A stretch of DNA of 64,000 nucleotides from Coffea arabica (Eukaryota > Streptophyta > Magnoliopsida > Gentianales > Rubiaceae). Below the pieces are notes generated by a model. It saw nothing but the letters and a program-made list of their open reading frames with translations, did no database searches and had not been told where the DNA came from. The position numbers were made by a program, and so were the translations under genes. The stretch spans positions 7,192,001 through 7,256,000 of the forward strand of contig NC_092310.1 of NCBI RefSeq assembly GCF_036785885.1. The letters run 5' to 3'. Shown here piece after piece: positions 48,290 to 60,949 of the stretch (position 1 is the stretch's first letter; each line of letters opens with the position of its first letter).

Positions 48290-49826
48290 TTACGGGGACA
48301 AAAGATTATCAAATTGTTGACACAGATAAGCCTGTGAATCTCCACCACTTTCTCTGTATTTATTCAAGAATTCTATACTCAAAGGAAATTTAGATTAGAG
48401 TTATATTTTGAGAGTTTAGGGAAACTGAAACAAGAAAAATAGTGATTGAGACTGGAATTTTGGAGACGAAAGGAAAGGAAGCATATATATTTATAGAGAA
48501 AATTATGAACCAACGTTGTTGAATCAGTCTTTCTTAGGATTTTTAGTGTAACAAACTTGCTTAAATTTAGGTCCGGTTGTTCCTGAGATGTCTCAAAGTA
48601 AGTAGAAGTAGACTTTGTGTGAGATCAGGACTCCAAAAAAAAAAAAAACTTCTCTTCTCATTTTATTTTGTTTATTATTTATTTATTAAGTTTCGTGAGC
48701 CTGAAGTTTCTCTATGCCTATGTTCTTCGTAGTCTCCTTTTTTTTTTTTTTTCTAATACAGTGAGATTTTCCTTCCAAATGGAGACGAAAAGAAAAGAAA
48801 AAGAGCCATGTCTCTTCTAAATGCTTTTTTTTTAAAAAAAAAAACTTCGAACACGAATACAAAGAGAATTGCTGTAGTTGTAGATACGAACCATGTAAGA
48901 TACATATTGTCTTTTGATAGGTTAAAATAAATATACAATGCGTAGATCCCACTTTTTGATAAACTATTCTTGGCCTGATAAGCACTAATAATAACAAATC
49001 GTAGTAGTATTGGATACTTAGACAGAATGGTCATTACGCTTATCGAACTTATAAGTATATCTAAGAACACGAAATTGATAGGCTTTTACAAATTTATTTT
49101 TCTTGAATTGTTATACTCCATTTCTTTTTCAAGAGAGGGTTTATTTCAGAATAGGTCTTTTAGAGTCTTATCAATTGCGAGTTTCAAAATTTGAATTTGA
49201 CAGTACCATGAACCTGATAGTTAGGGATGAAAAGGAAGTAAAAACGGAATAGAGAATTGAAAAATAGTTAAAAAAAAATATTCTATTCCCTTTGTATTGA
49301 ATTAGATTTCCAATAATGAGGCTTTAATCATTTAGTATGCTATTATGATAGACAGGTTAAAATTACAAGAGAATGTTTGATTCTCCAATCTGATTGACAA
49401 CTGAATCACATTACAACGTGAAAAAAAAAAGGTTCAATACATTCGTTTAGTTTATTTTTTTCAATTCTATATCTCTAGCGTCAGAAAGTTATGATTGTTT
49501 TCACCCTTCACAAATTTAATTTGTACTTTTTCACCACAAGTTAATACTTATCTCCATTCTTTGTCATAAGGAAGCTATATGTCTGTGCTAGTCAACTCTT
49601 GTTGTAACGCAAAATATGCTGTCACCATCGAGAGGCAAAATTTTGAGCCACATAAGAATAAATGCAGAAACAGTAAATTTAGGTCAATTGTTGAATACTC
49701 ATAGCAAGTTATGAACTACACTGCTTATGGAATAAGTTGATAATGCATTCATGGGAAACCAAAGAAAATGTGATAAGGACAACTCCATATATCACAATTA
49801 TCAATTACGGGACTTATCAAATCAAA

Positions 49827-49934
49827 CATGGGAAGAGTCCTTTTCTGCTGAGCCATCGCTCGTTGAATCTTGGATGAGAACATGGGAAGAGTCCTTTTCT
49901 GTTGAGTCATCTCTCGTTGAATCTTGAATGAGCT
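49827..49934. repeat. 54-bp tandem duplication
   Basis: CATGGGAAGAGTCCTTTTCT begins at 49827 and again at 49881, with a few differences between the copies. The unit is 18 codons, so a minus-strand frame stays open through both copies and repeats QQKRTLPMF. Confidence 0.85.
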
Positions 49935-51782
49935 GTCTTCCACTTGTAATATTCCCAGGTTTGTAGACGTTAACTCAAATATTTCAAAATCAAGAGTCGG
50001 CTGATTTAACTAGTCTCCTGTTTTTGTTCCACTGATTTTTGCCGCAAAAGGTGTAATATGTAAAATGCCAATTAACAATTTTGTAGGAACACAAATTGGT
50101 TGAGGTTTTTTTTTTTTGAAGGAACAAATTGGTTGAGTTAGTAAGATCGTATTCCTTTTTTTACAGTAAACTGCTCATGATTTTTGAAACATGTTTTGAC
50201 TCGTAATAGTGATTGAAACCAAACCAACTCAATTTTCTCTTACAAAAAAAAAATTAACAATTTTGTTCAAAAATTTTCACATTGGAAATAATGACCCAAG
50301 GCCACGAACACAATACTTAACTTTTATATTTTTTCGAAATGATAAGTTGTTTTATAGAGACACTATAATCGTTATTTTTACATTTGATTAATTACTTTCC
50401 AAAATGAACTTCAAACTTTAAAAAATTTTACCACTTAAGGTCGAATCAAAGAGTGTCTTCAGAGAATTATTAGACTTTTTTTTTTTTTTGTAGGGGAGGA
50501 ATGAAATTTAAAAGATAGGGAAGAAAAATAGAAATTTATACCCAGCACTCCTCTAAATAATGGGGTCCAAATATTTTATGTACTTTGAAAATTGCATTAG
50601 TGGATAATCCACTTATAATCTCCGAAATTTATCCTAGCAAAAACTTTGAAACCACCAAAACTTTTTCTTACTAGAAAAAGAAAGACAAAGTTGCCAAGAT
50701 GTTTTTTGGGTTTACAAAAGGTTTTACTATCAAATATCTTTACCTTCTAAAATGCTTGATTAGCTTCATCAGTTATCATGCAAATTGCATCTATTATGCT
50801 TTTAGCATTTCCTCCACGTCCTGAGTCCTAACCATGAGGTTAACGCTTAACAATCTAATGACTTGTTTCCCACATATATTATGTACTTTATCAATTTTGA
50901 ACTTTGCTAAAATTGGTGTTTGGATACCCGTTATTTGGAAATTTATTCATCATAATATTATAATACTTTTTACAATATAATTTATGTGAAATAAAATAAT
51001 AAATAAAACGATAAAAAGATAGTTGGAAATTGGTTTACACTGTAGTACTTTTTACAATTAGCCTATGGATGCATATATCAGTCAACGGTGCCATTTCAAT
51101 CTATCGAATTATTTAGACCCATAAATTTTTTCTATTTATTTATTTTTTGCTGAGAAATTAAAATTGATACTTTTTTGTTGGAGCAACTTGTACATATTGG
51201 GAAATTATTTGTTGGAAAATCTACTTTTGACCATTGAAGTAAATCATGAAAGATTTGTTATACAACCCACACTTGCTTTGAGTGAGGAACATGATTTGCT
51301 GGATGAACATACACACATACTGCATAAACATGCCCGCGCACAACACGCGACACATATTTATTCAAACTATGATCTGGAAAATAGTCATCAAAGATTTGCA
51401 ACCCTTTGGTTCCTTTTTTTTTTTTGGGTAATATAATAAACCTATTTTGCATTTAGTAAGCTTTTAGTTTAATTTTCTTTTTTCGTGTTATGCTTTTACT
51501 TTGATCAAAAACATAATTTATCATGCTGAAGAATCCACTTTTTAACACCTCGAGGAATTTAAACACGCCAATGACTTGAAAGACGAACTAATTACTGTAG
51601 TATTTTTCTTATAATATAATATATGTGATATAAAAATGATAATTAAAAATATTTAAAAATTATGTTTATAATGCAAGCAAAATAACAGCAAATCAAACTT
51701 GTCCCTCCAAACACTCTAAGACTATATCTAATATCTCGTCCCATTCTAATTTCTATGTCCTCATTCCATATACATACATATG

Positions 51783-51809
51783 TTTTTTTTTTTTGGGGGG
51801 GGGGGGGGG
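51783..51809. repeat. T12-G15 homopolymer junction
   Basis: Twelve T are followed directly by fifteen G. Such runs are prone to length error in both polymerases and sequencing. Confidence 0.85.
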
Positions 51810-52170
51810 ACACAACGGCAATATACATGCATATGCATATGTGTGTATAATAAACATATGTAAATTTGCCAGATAGACCTGTCAGAATCGAATGTTTCCT
51901 TTTCTTTTGAAACTTTTAGTCAAGACATGATTTTTGCATGGCACAGAAACTTCAATGCACCAAAGGCTCAGCATTTCGCCCAAGCAAAATTTATTGGCTG
52001 ACCTAAAATGATGAAATTTTGTACAAGTGCGTGAGCATGTTACTCAGTGGCCAACAGATTTCACTGTTTTGCAGTCTGCCAAATTCCAAATGCATCATAT
52101 TGCACTGTTCTCAGGTGCGTTAATTAAGGTATCTCCACAACAAGTGTTTCCAGGAGGGCATACCTATCCA

Positions 52171-52400
52171 ACCACTGGGCCAAGTGGCCATCAGGTAGGG
52201 ATTTAAGTCCCTCCTTGGGCTGTTGGTGAGGGTTCAAACCTCACCAGCAACGAAAAAAATCTAAGAATTGTGTCATAGCACTCTCTTGATTTAGTTGGGT
52301 TTGTATATCCACTAACCTCTACAACAGCCTCCTTAGGCTCCCCCTCCCCCTAGATTAGGATAGAGTAGGTTATATATATGTATCGTTGTTGATAAAAAAA
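52171..52400 (+). mobile_element. tRNA-derived SINE with intact target duplication, 230 bp
   Basis: AGGAGGGCATACCTATCCA (19 bases) occurs exactly at 52152-52170 and 52401-52419, the target duplication left by LINE-mediated insertion. The body starts ACCACTGGGCCAAGTGGCC, has a B box GGTTCAAACC at about 52233 and ends GTTGTTGATAAAAAAA. A perfect duplication suggests recent insertion. It is non-coding and is transcribed in such families by RNA polymerase III. Confidence 0.93.
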
Positions 52401-52419
52401 AGGAGGGCATACCTATCCA

Positions 52420-53637
52420 TGTACATCCTTGATGACAAGGCAGCATTTAATGCTATTTTTGTTGGCAAATGAGGATTTTTAGCCTTAATCATAGGCCTTG
52501 TTCTCACTTGTTTTAGATTTTGCAAAACCTAATTATAAAAAGTGATTATAAGAAAATAATCAGTAAAATTTATTATTTAGTTGATTATGAATTTTAACTT
52601 TTTTTCTCATTAAAAAAATTTATAATCTGAACATAAAACCAAACGAGTGCATCATAAACTAATTATCTAAAATCATAATTTATAATTAGTTGAAATAATT
52701 AATCGAAAACAAACTCATAGCATATAGCTAGAGGTTAAAGTTAATTTGATTATTGCATGTTCCTTTGATTTTAAAAATAAATATTATCTCCCTCATCCTA
52801 ATATTTCAAAAGTGAATGATTTGAAGCGCGCAGGCTAAATCCTAGTTGCAAATTGTTAACTCCTTAATGGTCACTAGTGCTGTACAAGCACTTATCGAAA
52901 GGGTAGGCTGCCCACTTATCCCAAACCCCCTGAATGCCGCTTAAATTTCAATTTTCATTATATCAAATGCATATGGTTGCAAGAAAAGGTAGCAAACGAG
53001 TCCACTTTAGACTTTGGGCCATAGGCATCGACAATTGAAAATAATGAGGATTTGAATTTTTATATAGGTAGGTCGTGACAACTTTTGTCTGGTTTGTCCT
53101 TTTCCTATATTATCGACATTTTTACAATGAAAATTTGGTGAATTTTCGTGGCTCCAGAGCGCTTAACGGTTAAAAATAACATTAAAAAGTCATCTTAATA
53201 TGTTACATATTTTAATTTAATAAATTTATGTGGTATGAGATTCAGGGCTCGAATTTCCTGCCTCTAACTGCGCACCAAAGCCAAAAAGAGAGAGATATGT
53301 CATCGCCAAATAGTCTTTTGATCATTGACAACCAGATAGCATAAACTTGCTACAGCGTTTGCTTCTTCATGGACTTGGATCCGGAATGGTCATAGATGTT
53401 AATGTACATTTTGAGAATAAAACGAATCACCCTTACATCCTAGTGTTCCTTCATGGCAAATTTTGTACTTTTCTAGATTTGAAAGTTGTTACTGACAATA
53501 GTTGTTGAAACTTACTGAAATTTCAAATGCATACTTCCCTTGAAACGTGATAGCTAGGCCCCTATCGCCAATAGCCTCTTGTAAGGAAAAAAGTTAAGCA
53601 AGATATATAGACGTACTACCTTCTCTTTCTCTCTCTC
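52420..53637. other. Gene-free intergenic region
   Basis: No coding sequence or bounded repeat is supported. Confidence 0.5.
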
Positions 53638-53638
53638 T

Positions 53639-53735
53639 ATATACATGGATATATATATATATATATATACATGTGTGTGTATGTATGTACACGCACATAT
53701 ACATATATTTGTATATGTGTATGCAAGTGTGTGGG
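53639..53735. repeat. (TA)n/(TG)n compound microsatellite
   Basis: TA units are followed by TGTG, TATG and ACAT units. They generate spurious frames on both strands. Confidence 0.85.
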
Positions 53736-53793
53736 TATTTGGGGTTAAAAGATTTGGCATGAGAGGGGTTGGAAGGAAAAAAGGTGTTTTTAA

Positions 53794-54601
53794 GGGTCCG
53801 TTTGTTTTGGGTGAAAATATTTTCCTGGAAAATATTTTCCTAATTTCCCGTGTTTGGTTGCACAAAAGTTATTGAAAACATTTTCCTATGTAAAATATTT
53901 TCACTCATCTTATGGAAAACAACTTCCCTTCCAAACTTAGTGAAATTGTTTTCCGAAATGCATGCATCCCGCCTGTAGTATGTTCCAAACTTACTGAAAA
54001 CATCTTGTAGTATGTTCTTTTTTTTTTTTTAAGTGTAAACAGGAGGACTCGAACCCAAGACCTCTTCCTTACACTCCCTTCCCCGTACCACCCAACCCAA
54101 CCCTCCTCCTAGTATATTCAAAATAAAAAAAAAAAAAATCTCATCCTGCTCATTATATACTAGTAATTAATTATGTATAATAGGAACATTCTTTTCTAGA
54201 GAAACTTTCAACAGTGAGAGTGCAAGATATATGTCACAATAAGCATTGCATGTGATTGATATTTGACACTAAATGGCCAGCAATTTGTTTATTGCTTAAG
54301 GAGATATTTTTTATTCATATATACATTTCTCCAAGATTTTTTAAAGTTAAACAATGAGATAAATTTTCTTATTTTGCATGGAAAGAAGTATGTAGTTATA
54401 ATGTATAGAAAGTAAAGATAGAGATAAAAGTGAAAATATTTCAAAAGTTAAACAAACACCAGAAAGATGAAGTAAGAAAATATATTCAATAAACTAACCA
54501 AACACCTGAAAATAATGAAAGGGAAATGATTTTCATGGAAAATTACTTCCACGAAAAATATTTTTCCAAGGAAAACATTTTACTTCCAACCAAACAGACC
54601 C
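53794..54601. mobile_element. PIF/Harbinger-like (Tourist) MITE, 808 bp with nested insertion
   Basis: The ends are GGGTCCGTTTGTTTTGGGTG and, in reverse, GGGTCTGTTTGGTTGGAAGT. TAA flanks both sides (53791-53793, 54602-54604), the 3-bp duplication of Harbinger elements. AAAATATTTTCC words recur in both arms. A SINE sits inside on the opposite strand. Confidence 0.78.
54018..54115 (-). mobile_element. Au-like SINE nested in the MITE
   Basis: On the minus strand GGTTGGGTTGGGTGGTACGG is followed by the B box GGGTTCGAGTCC and then TTTACACTT with a poly(A) run. It resembles the fragment at 6110 but is better preserved. Confidence 0.6.
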
Positions 54602-54717
54602 TAAGAGGGGGGTGTGTGGAGGGCATGGTGGGAGGGGTTGGAAGGATTAGCCTCGATACCCGATAACAAGCATGTGCAAATTGCCCAGCGTTTTAGAGGC
54701 AAATTTATGCTTCTCAT

Positions 54718-55359
54718 TACGGATGGGCAAAAAAACCCGTTGACCAATTGATTTGAGGTCCCCAATTTGATTTGTTTCAACAATTAGGATATCTAACCTG
54801 CATTTTTTATACTGGGTTAGAAGAGGGTCGAGTACCTACTTATATATGGAGCAAGTGGGTTAGAGATTTAAGAATCCACGGATATCTATCCACAGACACA
54901 CATACAAAATATTATTTTTAGAACTAGGTAAGTAATTTCAATGGGCAAATTGCAACCCAAATATAAGAAACTATAATTTGTTTACAAGGTTCATTTGAAG
55001 AGTCATGATCTTATTTTTTTTAGAAAAGAGTTTAATCGATATAGAATATATAAAAAAAATGTAAAGCTTATTACACATTTAAAGTGATTTTGAACTCTTG
55101 GGTTTTTTCTGTTCTCTTTGCATATTTGTTGCTGTGCATGAAACATTTTTTTGGATAAACTTTATGTTGAATCTTAGATGAACATGTTAAATACAAAATT
55201 AAACTAGTGTAAATAATTTTTTTTATAAAAAAAGTAAATGGTGAGAGGAATGGGGTAGAGATAAGGGTCAAAAAATGACTAAATTGCAAAGTCGTAAAAG
55301 TGTAGGTTGGGTCAGCCAAATGCTCTGCAGGGCAAATACCCAATCCATGTCCATCCCTA
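54718..55359. mobile_element. Probable hAT element, 642 bp
   Basis: The ends TACGGATGGGCA and, in reverse, TAGGGATGGACA match at 10 of 12. The arms share ACCCG/ACCCA and GGGTTAG-like words with the 40873 element. The flanking octamers CTTCTCAT and CTTAAAAT match at only 5 of 8, so the borders are less certain. Confidence 0.45.
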
Positions 55360-55944
55360 CTTAAAATGATTTAGGGCTGCAAAGTTTAATTTTTAAAACA
55401 TATGCTTTTTTGGCCTTGAAAGGAAATATAAGCTTTTAGTTTTTATGAGAGTGCTCTATCAGATCCTCCTTGGCTTTGAGAAGACATGATTTTACAGGAA
55501 AATTCTACCATATCTTTTGGGTATGATACCCATACCCATGATTCTAATCCAATAAACTCGTCACATTATTCAATAGTTTAAACTCCTCAAATCATTTAAA
55601 GATTGGTATTTTTTTTTAATACATCTAACAATGAATTGATACTTACGGATATGGTATTCAAAAGATAGCATAGAACAGCCAAATTTACATCCTTACCAAC
55701 GGTCATTTCGGCAAGATGCGGACCTGTGCTGTGATCAACTTCACCAGCTAAACCCACTTTTGGAAACATCTCATTCTATTTCAATTTTCAGTAACCAATC
55801 AAATTACTGAACTATGCAGCGCCATCACGTTGATGAAATTATGACTTTGCCATAGTTTATTATGGTTGATGATAATTGCGCTCCAAGAAACTCCTCGAGT
55901 GCTCCACTTTGCTAGTCGTACAAACTAAAAACACTAAAATATAC

Positions 55945-56400
55945 TCCTCCATTGTTTGGATTGAAGGAGAGGAAGGGAAAGAAAGGAAATTACACTAGTG
56001 GAAAAGAAAGAAAATAAAAATAGAGAAAAACAGTTCCCATCTATTTTGTTTACATTAAATATGGAAGGAAAGGAAAAGAAATATTAAAATTTTGTTTGAA
56101 TTGGAGAAGGAAAAGAAAGGAAAGAAAAACATGTAAGTATTAGTTGGAAATGAAGGGAAAAAATGGTCTCTTAAAAAAATTAAAATAATTTCTCAAATGT
56201 GGTTCTTTATCCCTCAATTTCTACTTGTTTTTAGATAGAAATTATATTTGAATAAAATGACCAGATCCTTTTCTTTCCTTTTCCTTTCCTTTCCCTGATT
56301 ATCTTCCCTCCTCAAAATTCAATAAAAAAAGAAAAACTAAGCTCCTTGAAATCCTCCGCTTTCCTTTCCCTTCCCATCCCATAATCTAAATGGTGCCAAA
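55945..56400. mobile_element. Probable MITE with purine/pyrimidine arms
   Basis: The left arm ATTGTTTGGATTGAAGGAGA, with GGAAAGGAAA-type repeats, pairs loosely with a right arm of CTTTCCTTTCCC and AATCTAAATGGT. Borders and target duplication were not resolved. Confidence 0.45.
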
Positions 56401-56489
56401 TACACAAAGATTAAATAGAGTATTACACAATTGCTCTTGTCATCATTTTGTCATCCTCTGCAGAAGTTTAGCATGTGTAAATTGCGAGG

Positions 56490-57215
56490 AGTAGGAATGG
56501 CACTGGGAACGGGTGCTCGTGGGTACCCGCCTCTCCAGAGGGAGGTATGGGGCAAGAAGTGGGGTGGAGTAGGGGCGGTGACGAGGGTGGGGGCCTTTTC
56601 TTCCTCGCCTTAAATGGGCGAGGGACAAGGGAGTGTAATCCCTTCTCATCCCCGGTTCCGTCCCTTGTATTAATCAAATGAATACATATAAATTTATTAA
56701 TACATTTATTTTGTTTATATTATGCTAGGTTAAACTATTTGTAGTAGCAGCAATACTAGTTTTTCCTAATAATAATACTATTCGTAGTAATAATAGTATT
56801 ATTACACAGTGATGAGATCATTTGTGTACCTAAGCTTCCAGCGAAGAAAACTTGATTCTGAGCTGGTTCTTTGTGCATGTTTAGCTGTGAAGACAAATTG
56901 CTTGCGACGTCTCATTTGACATGTCTAATTGAGATTGAAGTTCATTATCAGAAGCCAGAAAGTTCTGGTTTACTTGTTTGATCGTCCATCTGCTAAGGAT
57001 TAAGGGAACTCTTTGGGTACGCATGATAGTGATAATATTAATTTTAATAATAAAGATACTAAGAGAGAGAAAAAAAGGCCTCAGTGCATCCACAGGAAAA
57101 GGGGTGAGACTGGGCGGGGGATGGGGTCGAGGCCGGGGGAGGTATATGACAACGGGGTGGGGGCGTGGGAATCTAAACCCGCCCCATTTCCATCCCGGGG
57201 AGGAGGGCTGTAAAT
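56490..57215. repeat. Pair of GC-rich blocks flanking AT-rich DNA
   Basis: GC-rich blocks at about 56490-56665 and 57105-57210, full of GGGG and CCCC runs and GGGTACCCGC / CCCGCCCC motifs, enclose 440 bases of AT-rich DNA. The look is that of the two ends of a non-autonomous transposon. I could not match the exact termini. Confidence 0.4.
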
Positions 57216-57654
57216 ATGTATGTACATTTAAGTTCTTCCTAAATTATTTTTTATAAACTATCCACAACTAACTTCTTTTTACACCTCTGTTTAATAAATA
57301 TTTTCCTTCAAGGATATTAATAAGGTGAATTCTTTTGATACCATCAAAGTAAAATATTCTTCTACGAGTAATTCTGAATGCATGATAGCTAATTTAATTC
57401 AAACTTCAATTCTCTACTTTTGCATATGTAGAATGCATCTAAATTTGTTCATATTAAAAAATTCTTATGCTAATGGTGTGAAAAAAGATTAATTCTTTTA
57501 ATAAACCAATTTGACAACTTCAAGTTGGCTGCAAGAAGGTATTTCTAGGGATTTAAATCCCTTCCCTTAGTCTAGGCTATAAGTTATTCCTTTCTACGGT
57601 GAGTTTCTCCCTTGTATGTCGATCAAATATCCAATTGGCCTACCATGACTTCAC

Positions 57655-57830
57655 TAGCCTCAACCATTGAGCCAACAGGAAGGATCTTAAGTTCCTTCTT
57701 GGATTATAGGTAAGAGTTCAAATCTCACCTGTAACAAAAAAAAAAAATAAAAAATCAAGAGTTGTGTCAAAGCACTCTTTTGATCTAGTAAAGTCTGTGT
57801 ACCTACTAGTCCCAAAACATGAGTTTATTA
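57655..57830 (+). mobile_element. Diverged second copy of the 52171 SINE family
   Basis: CCATTGAGCCAACAGGAAGG, GAGTTCAAATCTCACC and GAGTTGTGTCAAAGCACTCT correspond in order to the SINE at 52171. The 3' third is missing or unrecognisable. Confidence 0.7.
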
Positions 57831-59508
57831 CCAAAATAACTCGTCTTCCAAAACATATACCCAAAGTAATCTAATTTTAAATTTTATTACCTTTATGATC
57901 CTTTTTTTTGCCACTTAGGCTGCATATGTGCTAGGATGGAGATAAATGCATATTTCATTTCTCTTTCCCATATAATGTCTTCTCCAATTTTCTTTCTAAA
58001 CCTTCCCGCATTTTTTTAAATTATTTTTCCTTTGTCAAACGTAATCCTAAGAAGTCAATATTTATATTAACAACACCTCAAAAATATGCTTCTCAAATCG
58101 ATAATCTCAAGGCAAATAAAAATTATTCTCTTGTCTTTTTAAGAAGTAGGAAGGATAACACAAACAAATATGATCACCTTGAAGTTTTTGTAATTGCTTA
58201 CAATTTTTATTGAAATTTTTGTTGTAACTTTTGTATTTTTAAAATTTATTTTTTGAAAAAATATATGCAATAGGTTTGATTCATTTTAAGAAATTCAGAA
58301 ACCAATAATAGCAAGGTCAATAATGGCAGAATTTATTTTAAATAATTATAAGGAAATTATAAAAGTTATGCAATCTTCTTGTGCCTCTATAATAGAAAAA
58401 ATTAAATTTTTAGTTCATTTTGGAAACTATAAATTAGATTAGAACTTTCCTTTCTTATTATCCTGCATGGCAATTAGGATAACTAGGTGGCAACAATAAC
58501 ATCGTTATGGGAATAAATTTTGAAAGTAAATCACATTGGGAATATTTTTTAGGAAGAGTGTTATTTTGGCAAAAAAAACTCCCCAAAACATAACCTCCTT
58601 AGGAAGAGGGTTCAAACAATAGTTGTCGTTTCCCAAAAAAAAAAAGACTTGAATAGCCTCTTCATATTCGAATGGTAGTCCCCTCTTCCTTAAGTTATAC
58701 ATATATATACATTGGAAGCTGTTTTTACATTTTAGTTTTGCTGCAGGAACTATTTTCTTGTCGACAATCCACGGAAAATGTCGAAGAGTGATGGTTGTTA
58801 AATGTTATGGCAAATTCTTAGTATAAACTTTTTGCAAAAGTCAAAGTGGAACGCTGGAGAATGAATGTGGATTGGAATATCACTTAGGAGATAAAAAAAA
58901 GGAGAAACACAACTATATAAAAAGAAAAAGACCCCAAAACATTACTTGAGAGTGGAGGCCAAGTAGATTAGCATAAAACTTGCTCGTTTGTGAACATAAT
59001 AGAGTCAAATTAAATTGGATATAAGATTAGACTTGTTTAGTCATCCAGCCAGATAGGTCAAATAGGTTTGTGAACACATGTATAATTATATAAAAAAAAT
59101 ACTAATATAAATACCATGTCTATTCTCATATATATATACACACAAATTTTATACTTCAAAGAAGTAAGTATAAATAAAATTAGTATTATTTATTTTTAGA
59201 ACAAACATCATATTAAAATATATATTCTAAATCATTTATTAATACAAAAAAATTAGATCGTTTTTAAGTTCAGTTTCGAGTTCAAGTTTAACTCTTTAAT
59301 AATCTTGTTCAAATTCAAACTCAGATATTTATATAAATAGACGAATCAAATTCGACGACACCTCAAATTCGAAACCTACTCATATATATATATATATATA
59401 TATGAAAAGAGTCTAAACCTTACTAACTTCTCAACCAAATTAATATATCAAGCGAATACTTGATGGCATAGATGTGAGGCACCAAAAAAGTCAATATACA
59501 AACATGAA
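57831..59508. other. Gene-free intergenic region
   Basis: No gene is seen. The stretch at 58980-59370 has wording like the subterminal parts of the hAT MITEs (GTTTGTGAACA, AAATTCGA), but no ends were found. Confidence 0.5.
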
Positions 59509-59517
59509 GAAAATAAA

Positions 59518-60252
59518 GGGAAAATGACTAGTTTCATCCCTCACAATTTACAAAAATATTCTTTTAGTCCATCACTTTTAAAACGCAACAAATTCATCTT
59601 TGACATTTAAAAACTAATGGTATTGCATCCCTAAAATCAACTTTCAATCTGAATCCAACCACCCAACAAACTTAATTACAAATTTTCGGGGTATAATTGG
59701 TAAATTACTTGGTTAACTTAATTTAATATTCACGTGAAATTTAATGAATTCAAAAAGGAAAAATAAAAAATTATAACATAAAAAAAAAGAATCATTAATC
59801 TTTCCTATATTGTTATTGTATACATTGATAAGTCTAGATATCTACTACATCATTTCAATTTAAATTTAAACAACAAACTTTGTATGTATGGTATACATCT
59901 AGACGTACAATTATATATACTAACGGTGCATAAAAAAGATTTACTTAGAAAAGAAATTCTACTATTTCAAAACAAAAAACGGCCTTTTTATGGTATAATT
60001 TTTTAATTGTTTACCTTTTTTGGTTCAATAATTTATCATGTGAATGTGATGGGGTTGATCAAGTGATTTAACAATTTTATCCCTAAAGTTTATTACTAGG
60101 ATGCTGGATGGTTTGATTTAGATTGAAAGTTGGGTTCAAGAATGTAATAGTTTCAATTTTTAAATGTTAGGGTCAAATTTATTTCATTTTTGAAGTAAGG
60201 GTTGAAAATAATATTTTTGTAAAATGTAAGGGATCAAATAGGTTATTTTCTC
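59518..60252. mobile_element. Long-TIR MULE-type MITE, 735 bp, copy 2
   Basis: The left end GGGAAAATGACTAGTTTCAT and the right, in reverse, GAGAAAATAACCTATTTGAT open long inverted arms. The flanks GAAAATAAA and AAAAATAAA match at 8 of 9. The internal sequence matches the element at 6771 in reverse orientation, including the AAATTATAACATAAAA and TCTAGATGTA regions. Confidence 0.82.
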
Positions 60253-60362
60253 AAAAATAAATGATTAGTTTAAAAAAAAACCCAAACACCTGAAATTCAA
60301 AGACAAAAGCAAAACTAGTAAAAATTAAGAGGACAAGGTATGCAATTTTCTCGACCGTTGCA

Positions 60363-60445
60363 AGCCCAACAAAAAGATATAAGCCCAAATCAAAGATAAG
60401 AAACTACACCTGAGCCCAATTTATCTCTTATTCACTATTAGCCCA
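60363..60445 (+). promoter_or_regulatory. Four site II (TGGGCY) motifs upstream of enoyl-ACP reductase
   Basis: AGCCCA, the reverse of TGGGCT, occurs at 60363, 60382, 60413 and 60440, within 83 bases and just before the pyrimidine-rich leader. Site II motifs bind TCP factors and are common in promoters of growth-related housekeeping genes. Confidence 0.6.
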
Positions 60446-60459
60446 ATCTTAAAGAAATA

Positions 60460-60658
60460 TTTTCTCTCTGAGTCCCTCTTCTCCTCTCCTTCTCTCTCTC
60501 ATGAATCCAAGGCCTCCCAACAGCTACAGTTCAAAACCCTTCTGCTACTGATAAGTGACCACCAGTGAAACAGCCTCAAACCCACAAATCTTTTTCAATA
60601 TTTTTTTTCCAATTACTAGGAATCAACTGTTAGCATTGGCTCTATCCATCAGTTTAAG
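60460..60658 (+). other. Probable non-coding exon 1 of enoyl-ACP reductase
   Basis: A CT-rich leader ends at TTTAAG|GTCTCAAC. A TTTTACAG acceptor at 62027 precedes the coding exon. The intron would be 1369 bases long. This is inferred from sequence signals only. Confidence 0.45.
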
Positions 60659-60949
60659 GTCTCAACCTCTTTTCTCCTCTCACTCTAATTTTATCTTGTG
60701 ATATTTATTTTGGTTAACTTCTATCATTTCAGAATGGTAAAGTTCGAATTTTTGTGGGTTTTATCGTGATTTTCTTCCTCTTTTAATTCCAGCTTTTAGC
60801 TGTAGTTGTTCTAGTGCATGTATGTTTAATCATTTTTGCTGAAAAGTTCTGCATCATGTTGAAATTTAACTTTATTTTGCATTGTCTGGGATGAAGTTTC
60901 TTAATTTGTTCAAAATGTAAGTCTCTTATATGTTGGATTGAGAATAGTT

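Larger units (their letters stand above)
48500..52150. other. Gene-free intergenic region
   Basis: No gene is supported. It holds homopolymer runs, a 54-bp tandem duplication at 49827-49934 and a T12-G15 run at 51783-51809. Confidence 0.55.

Noticed and set aside
52171..52260. A functional tRNA gene
   Set aside because: The B box and A-box-like words belong to a SINE with a poly(A) tail and target duplication. No proper anticodon arm could be drawn.
53554..53875. Frames of about 100 and 76 codons on both strands
   Set aside because: Both are built largely from the TA/TG microsatellite and the adjacent MITE arm.
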